The position numbers and the translations under genes were made by a program. From the NCBI GenBank assembly GCA_030747575.1, contig JASLKI010000018.1:1-18505 (forward strand): a stretch of DNA of 18,505 nt, in the 5' to 3' direction. The stretch comes from Verrucomicrobiota bacterium (GTDB lineage: Bacteria; Verrucomicrobiota; Verrucomicrobiia; Limisphaerales; UBA1096). Positions 14,870 to 18,505 of the stretch are shown piece after piece; position 1 is the stretch's first letter; each line of letters begins with the position of its first letter. The notes beneath the pieces are model-generated. The model ran no database searches, was not told the DNA's origin, and saw only the letters and a list, made by a program, of their open reading frames with translations.

Positions 14870-16363
14870 ATGAACCACCTCATTTTGGTCATTGTTCTGT
14901 GGGTTAGTTTTAGCCTTCAAGCTCTTGCTGCGGAGACGATATCCAGCGGAGTGTTGGCCAAGGGCACGCAGTGGGAAACGACGTTTTATCGGAGGGACAG
15001 CGGTGTGGACGGACCGGTGGTGCTGGTGACCGGCGGCATTCATGGCAACGAATCGGCGGGGGCGCGGGCTGCCGAACAGGTTCGGCACTGGCCGATCAAA
15101 AAGGGACGGCTCATTGTTGTCCCAAGGGCAAACATCCCCGGGTTGAATGCGGGGACGAGGCATCTGCCGGGTGAGTCCAAGCTGTTGCATGACTTGAACC
15201 GAAACTTCCCGATGACCGGTGGGGAACTTGTGGCCAGGGGAGTGCTTGCGACGGCCTTGTGGGAGTTTGTCGAATCCAGTGGGCCGGACTGGCTCATCGA
15301 CCTGCATGAAGGGACTGATTTCCACCAGATCAACTCCGAGTCGGTGGGTTCCTCGATCATCGATGTGAAGGGTGAAGCGGCCGAGTCGGTGGTGCCGAGG
15401 ATGTTGCAGGTGGTGAACGCGGAAATTCCTGACCCGAAGAAAAAACTCGTGAGGCTGCGGTACCCGGTGGACGGCAGTTTGGCCCGTGCCGCTCATGAGC
15501 GGTTGCAGGCGGTTTCCATGATTCTTGAGACGACGAGCAAGGATCAACCGATATCGACCCGTACCCGTCAACACCGGTTGATGGTGTACACGCTGCTGGG
15601 CCAACTGGGAATGATCGATGGGTCGGCGCATCTCCTGGTCCCGGCCGGTACAAGTGAATTGTGCATTGCCGTTTATGATGCGGGCGGTGTGGGTAAAAGA
15701 GGTCCGCGCAATCTGGACAGGGTGTTTTCTAAGACAAAATCAATTTTGCGCCGAGTCGGGGTGACGGACATTCGAGACGGTGTTCTGGGCCAGTTCGACA
15801 TGGTTATTTTCCCCGGAGGCAGTGGGAGCAAGCAGGCGGTTGCCCTGGGAAAAGAGGGGAAGGATACGGTCAAGGAATTCGTTGAGGCTGGGGGAGGGTA
15901 CGTGGGCATTTGTGCAGGCGCCTTTCTCGCGGCATCGAATTACAGCTGGTCGCTGGCCATCAGCAACCACAAGACCTTCTGTGAAACAATTGACGTGTCC
16001 GGGATTGGCCGCAAGAGCATGTGGTTTCGAGGTGGCTCGGCGCCGGTGACGATGGAATTAACCGATGAGGGCCGAACCATCCTAGGCGATTTCGAGGGTA
16101 TTTTTGAAGTCCGCTACCAAAATGGGCCCATCATGTCGCCGATGGGCAGGGAGGGGCTTGGCAATTTTCGTTCCCTGGCGCATTTCCGAAGCGAGGTGTC
16201 CAAGTACAAGCCGCAGGAGGGCACCATGATCAATACCCCCGCCGTCATTGTCGGTGAATACGGCAACGGCCGTGTTCTTTGCATCAGTCCGCATCCAGAA
16301 TCCACGGATGCGCTCAACCAGCTCGTGCGAAACGCCGTGCGATGGACCGCCCGGCGGAGATGA
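14870..16363 (+). CDS. Secreted AstE/AspA-like zinc hydrolase fused to a BPL_N/GATase1-like domain
   Basis: A 497-aa protein from ATG 14870, chosen because it gives a clear signal peptide (MNHLILVIVLWVSFSLQALA); an in-frame ATG at 14840 overlaps the previous gene. Residues about 25-255 form a succinylglutamate desuccinylase/aspartoacylase (M14-related) domain. Zinc ligands are visible in GGIHGNE (His58, Glu61) and in DLHEG, with a likely catalytic Glu in MILETT. It should cleave an amide or peptide bond near a carboxylate. From about 260 a class-I glutamine-amidotransferase-like fold of the BPL_N type follows: AVYDAGGVG, VIFPGGSGSKQAVALG, the nucleophile elbow GGYVGICAGAF with Cys348, and CISPHPEST with the expected His. 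That domain's reaction is unknown. The two-domain secreted design suggests processing of a small amidated or peptidic substrate outside the cytoplasm. Confidence 0.82.
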   Translation: MNHLILVIVLWVSFSLQALAAETISSGVLAKGTQWETTFYRRDSGVDGPVVLVTGGIHGNESAGARAAEQVRHWPIKKGRLIVVPRANIPGLNAGTRHLPGESKLLHDLNRNFPMTGGELVARGVLATALWEFVESSGPDWLIDLHEGTDFHQINSESVGSSIIDVKGEAAESVVPRMLQVVNAEIPDPKKKLVRLRYPVDGSLARAAHERLQAVSMILETTSKDQPISTRTRQHRLMVYTLLGQLGMIDGSAHLLVPAGTSELCIAVYDAGGVGKRGPRNLDRVFSKTKSILRRVGVTDIRDGVLGQFDMVIFPGGSGSKQAVALGKEGKDTVKEFVEAGGGYVGICAGAFLAASNYSWSLAISNHKTFCETIDVSGIGRKSMWFRGGSAPVTMELTDEGRTILGDFEGIFEVRYQNGPIMSPMGREGLGNFRSLAHFRSEVSKYKPQEGTMINTPAVIVGEYGNGRVLCISPHPESTDALNQLVRNAVRWTARRR

Positions 16364-16531
16364 TTCGATTCAAAGTCAGTCGAAATTGAGCCGCTTGGCC
16401 AAGCGCTCCACGGCAACTTCGGGAGTGAATTTGAGAACAGCCATTTCGGATTGTGCAACGGCTAAATTGCAAGAGTACGGCTGCTTTAGCAGCGTTGACG
16501 ATCACTGGATACGGTGTCAATCCTTCCGTGT

Positions 16532-17563
16532 ATGAGTAAATTTTCACATTGTTCTCTGTTCCATCGCCGGGATTTTCTGAAGAGTTCCATCCTCGGGGGC
16601 TCGTCGTTCGTTGCCACTTGGCCTGTTCTGGCCGGGGCAGCGGGGCAGGAAACGGAGTCACTGCGGCCGCTACGGTTTGGGATCATCGCGGACATTCACA
16701 AGGATGTTATGCACGACGCCGACGATCGGCTGCGGGTATTCATTGAGCAGATGGAGCGTGAGAAGGTTGATTTCATTCTGCAACTGGGTGATTTCTGTGT
16801 TCCCAAGGAGGAGAATCTTGGCTTCCTCAAGATTTGGAACACCTTCAAGGGGGCCAAGTATCACGTCCTGGGGAACCATGACACGGATGACAACGGGCAG
16901 GGTCCCACTACCCGGGAACGGACGATGGCGTATTGGGGGATGCCGGCCCGGTTTTATTCCTTTGACCGGGGTGGGGTGCACTTTGTCGTGCTCGACGGCA
17001 ACGACAGGCCGGCGGATCACAAATCAGGCTATCCACGGTTCATGGCCAGCGACCAGTTGGAGTGGCTGCGAAAGGACTTGGCAGCGACCAAAAAGAGCAC
17101 GGTGCTCTTCGTCCACCAAAGTCCAGAGCGCCCGGAGGATGGCGGATTGCAGAACGGCACGGCGGTTCGAGGCATCCTCGAGCAGGCCAACCGTGATGCG
17201 GGGTTCCGCAAGGTGGTTGCCTGTTTCACCGGGCATCATCACCGGGACTACGTTCGCCAGATCAACAATATTGTTTACCCTCAAATCAACAGTGCCTCTT
17301 ATTACTGGGTCGGCGGCAACTTTTTACGGGTGCGGTATTCCGATGAGATCGATGCGAAGTATCCCTACATCAAATACACCGTGCCCTACAGGAGCTCCAT
17401 CTTTGCACTGGCGACCATCGACCCGGGGCGCGGATTCCTGAAGATCGAGGGAAAGCGAAGCGAGTTCGTCGGTCCGGCACCGTGGGAACTGGGCGAAACC
17501 AAGGATTACTGGGATGCCAAGACCCTGACAGCCGGTGTTGCAAACTGGAAGATGCCGATATGA
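16532..17563 (+). CDS. Tat-exported calcineurin-like metallophosphoesterase
   Basis: A 343-aa protein with a twin-arginine signal (HRRDFLKSSILGGSSFVATW). The full dimetal phosphoesterase set is present: GIIADIHKD (D-x-H), ILQLGDFC (GD), YHVLGNHDTDD (GNHD), LFVHQSPE (His), and CFTGHHHRD (GHxH). It should hydrolyse a phosphomonoester or phosphodiester outside the cytoplasm. The substrate is open; relatives in this phylum include proteins annotated as purple-acid-phosphatase-like or Icc-like. ATG 16532 is preferred to the GTG at 16514 because the signal then has a normal length. Its stop overlaps the start of the prepilin at 17560 (ATGA), implying coupled translation. The 168 bases before it hold no clear + strand gene. 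Confidence 0.9.
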   Translation: MSKFSHCSLFHRRDFLKSSILGGSSFVATWPVLAGAAGQETESLRPLRFGIIADIHKDVMHDADDRLRVFIEQMEREKVDFILQLGDFCVPKEENLGFLKIWNTFKGAKYHVLGNHDTDDNGQGPTTRERTMAYWGMPARFYSFDRGGVHFVVLDGNDRPADHKSGYPRFMASDQLEWLRKDLAATKKSTVLFVHQSPERPEDGGLQNGTAVRGILEQANRDAGFRKVVACFTGHHHRDYVRQINNIVYPQINSASYYWVGGNFLRVRYSDEIDAKYPYIKYTVPYRSSIFALATIDPGRGFLKIEGKRSEFVGPAPWELGETKDYWDAKTLTAGVANWKMPI

Positions 17564-18327
17564 CGTATTTGGAACCACCTAATGTTCCGTGGCCATGCGA
17601 GAGGAAACTTGATCAAAGGGGATTTACCCTGATTGAACTTCTGGTGGTGATCGCTATCATTGCCATACTCGCTGCGTTGTTGCTCCCGGCCCTGGCCCAG
17701 TCCAAGGAGAAGGCCAAGGCTACCGGTTGCCTGAACAATAAACGGCAGCTTGGCATTGCCATGATTCTCTACACGGATGACAACGATGCCGAGTTGATCA
17801 ACCTGGCGGTGGATGACGTCAACAGTAAGGACAAGGTTGTCACCGACAACCGCGCGGGTGGGATTCGCTGGTGGCCTGACCTTCTCAAACCGTATTCGCA
17901 GGATCGGTCGGTCAATCAATGCCCTTCGGTTCAGCGTCAGCACGGTTTTGGCATTGGGCTGAACTATCATGAATTAAGCATCTGGCGCCCCCAACCGGGG
18001 CATGTAATCAAGTACGACGATATGAAACACCCGGTGGAGACGGTTCACCTTGCCGACGCTGCCATCATTGAAAATCCAAATGAACGGAATCCGGACAAAT
18101 GGAGGGTGACCGTTGACCCCTCAAAAACATGGACGATCTTCCGGACGGTATTCTTTCGCACTCCCAATGGGGGGGCATACTACTCATTGCCCTCACGGAT
18201 CGTGAATCGGCATGGGGGTCGATCCATGATGTTGTTCCTTGACGGACATGCCTCGTCCATGAAGGCAAGTGAGGTTGGGTTTCAATATCCGAAGGGCCAC
18301 CTTTTGGCCATGTGGGACAGGGATTGA
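17560..18327 (+). CDS. Prepilin-type N-terminal cleavage/methylation protein, H-X9-DG C-terminus
   Basis: A 255-aa pseudopilin-like protein. A 21-residue leader ends in DQRG, followed by FTLIELLVVIAIIAILAALL. The C-terminus has canonical H-X9-DG (His218, Asp228-Gly229; RHGGRSMMLFLDGHASS). I place the start at 17560, inside the stop of the phosphoesterase gene, because it gives a family-like leader; the frame is open further upstream to 17482 but only within that gene. The tight overlap suggests the pilin and phosphoesterase are made together, perhaps as partners at the same surface structure. The leader is longer than in the window's other two prepilins (21 versus 14 and 8). Confidence 0.92.
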   Translation: MTYLEPPNVPWPCERKLDQRGFTLIELLVVIAIIAILAALLLPALAQSKEKAKATGCLNNKRQLGIAMILYTDDNDAELINLAVDDVNSKDKVVTDNRAGGIRWWPDLLKPYSQDRSVNQCPSVQRQHGFGIGLNYHELSIWRPQPGHVIKYDDMKHPVETVHLADAAIIENPNERNPDKWRVTVDPSKTWTIFRTVFFRTPNGGAYYSLPSRIVNRHGGRSMMLFLDGHASSMKASEVGFQYPKGHLLAMWDRD

Positions 18328-18334
18328 ATGAGAT

Positions 18335-18362
18335 TAGCCGGAAGTTTTCTTGCGCTTGGCTA
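18335..18362. terminator. Possible hairpin between convergent genes
   Basis: TAGCC (18335-18339) and AAG (18342-18344) can pair with CTT (18355-18357) and GGCTA (18358-18362), with a two-base bulge and a ten-base loop. There is no T tract. It lies between the prepilin (+) and the DUF1501 fragment (-), where a shared terminator would be expected. Confidence 0.25.
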
Positions 18363-18373
18363 GGCGGAGTGAT

Positions 18374-18505
18374 TCAAGCGAGAATCTTTGTCGCGGCTTC
18401 GCCGTAGACATCGGTCAGGCGGTAATCCCTGCCGGCATGTTCGAACGTCAACTGGGTGTGGTCCAGTCCCATGATGTGCAATAATGTCGCATGCAGATCA
18501 TGAAT
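18374..18505 (-). CDS. DUF1501 family protein, C-terminal end only
   Basis: Reading the minus strand into the window edge gives 43 codons and a stop: IHDLHATLLHIMGLDHTQLT, then FEHAGRDYRLTDVYGEAATK, then ILA. This is the canonical C-terminus of DUF1501 proteins (compare the DVHATILDQMGLDHEQLTYL ending of the gene at 10501) and keeps the GRD-RLTDV-GE element that the other copy lacks. The 5' part lies beyond the window. It is convergent with the prepilin and belongs to a different transcription unit, probably with its own DUF1549/DUF1553 partner upstream on that strand. Partial, so the intactness of the gene is unknown. Confidence 0.85.
   Translation of the reverse strand: MHDLHATLLHIMGLDHTQLTFEHAGRDYRLTDVYGEAATKILA

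Noticed and set aside
16374..16490. Minus-strand tail LAVAQSEMAVLKFTPEVAVE continuing RLAKRLNFD to a stop
   Set aside because: It reads like a protein C-terminus and could be a gene relic, but I recognise no family and it has no usable start, so it is not called.

Overview
The window looks like part of a free-living, probably marine or aquatic, bacterium of the Planctomycetota-Verrucomicrobiota-Lentisphaerota (PVC) group. A Verrucomicrobiota lineage of the Limisphaerales/Pedosphaerales kind fits best. This is inferred from gene content: three prepilin-type proteins with the C-terminal H-X9-DG signature, a sulfatase, DUF1501 and DUF1549/DUF1553 proteins, a secreted CotH-like protein, and ankyrin lipoproteins ending in a characteristic RKHG-K-ELKAEGK tail. 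No rRNA or housekeeping marker is present, so the phylum call is an inference.

Left part (1 to about 8270) is AT-richer and reads like an accessory island. It is punctuated by three copies of the 3' part of an initiator tRNA (fMet-like). The copies are the last 11 bases at 1-11, a 3' half at 1307-1353, and a full-length but imperfect copy at 8164-8240. Each is followed by a similar terminator hairpin. Between copies 1 and 2 are a promoter with an embedded palindrome, a 39-residue membrane peptide, and a prepilin. Just after copy 2 is a frameshifted fragment resembling the N-terminus of a tyrosine recombinase. From 1726 to 6702 runs a mosaic built on an ankyrin-lipoprotein gene family. It has one intact gene, one gene without a signal peptide, and several relics consisting only of the signal-peptide start (45 bases, four copies) or the last 54 bases (four copies). 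A sulfatase, a CBM48 protein and a second prepilin sit between these relics. Three of the four tail copies end in ATGA, so the next start overlaps the tail's stop. A HI0933/BaiN-like flavoprotein (6788-7966) closes this part.

Middle (8337-10178): a secreted CotH-kinase-family protein, then about 320 bases without a recognisable gene.

Right part (10501-18327) is GC-richer and tightly packed, all on the + strand. A Tat-exported DUF1501 protein is followed after 15 bases by a DUF1549/DUF1553 (PSCyt2/PSD1) protein carrying an inserted concanavalin/LamG-like region. After 13 bases comes a secreted fusion of an AstE/AspA-type zinc hydrolase with a BPL_N/GATase1-like domain. Next are a Tat-exported calcineurin-like phosphoesterase and a prepilin overlapping it by ATGA. 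The window ends in the C-terminus of a second DUF1501 gene on the - strand. All the right-hand products carry export signals, so the block looks like an envelope or secreted function, plausibly acquisition or degradation of complex organic matter. The substrate cannot be read from the sequence.
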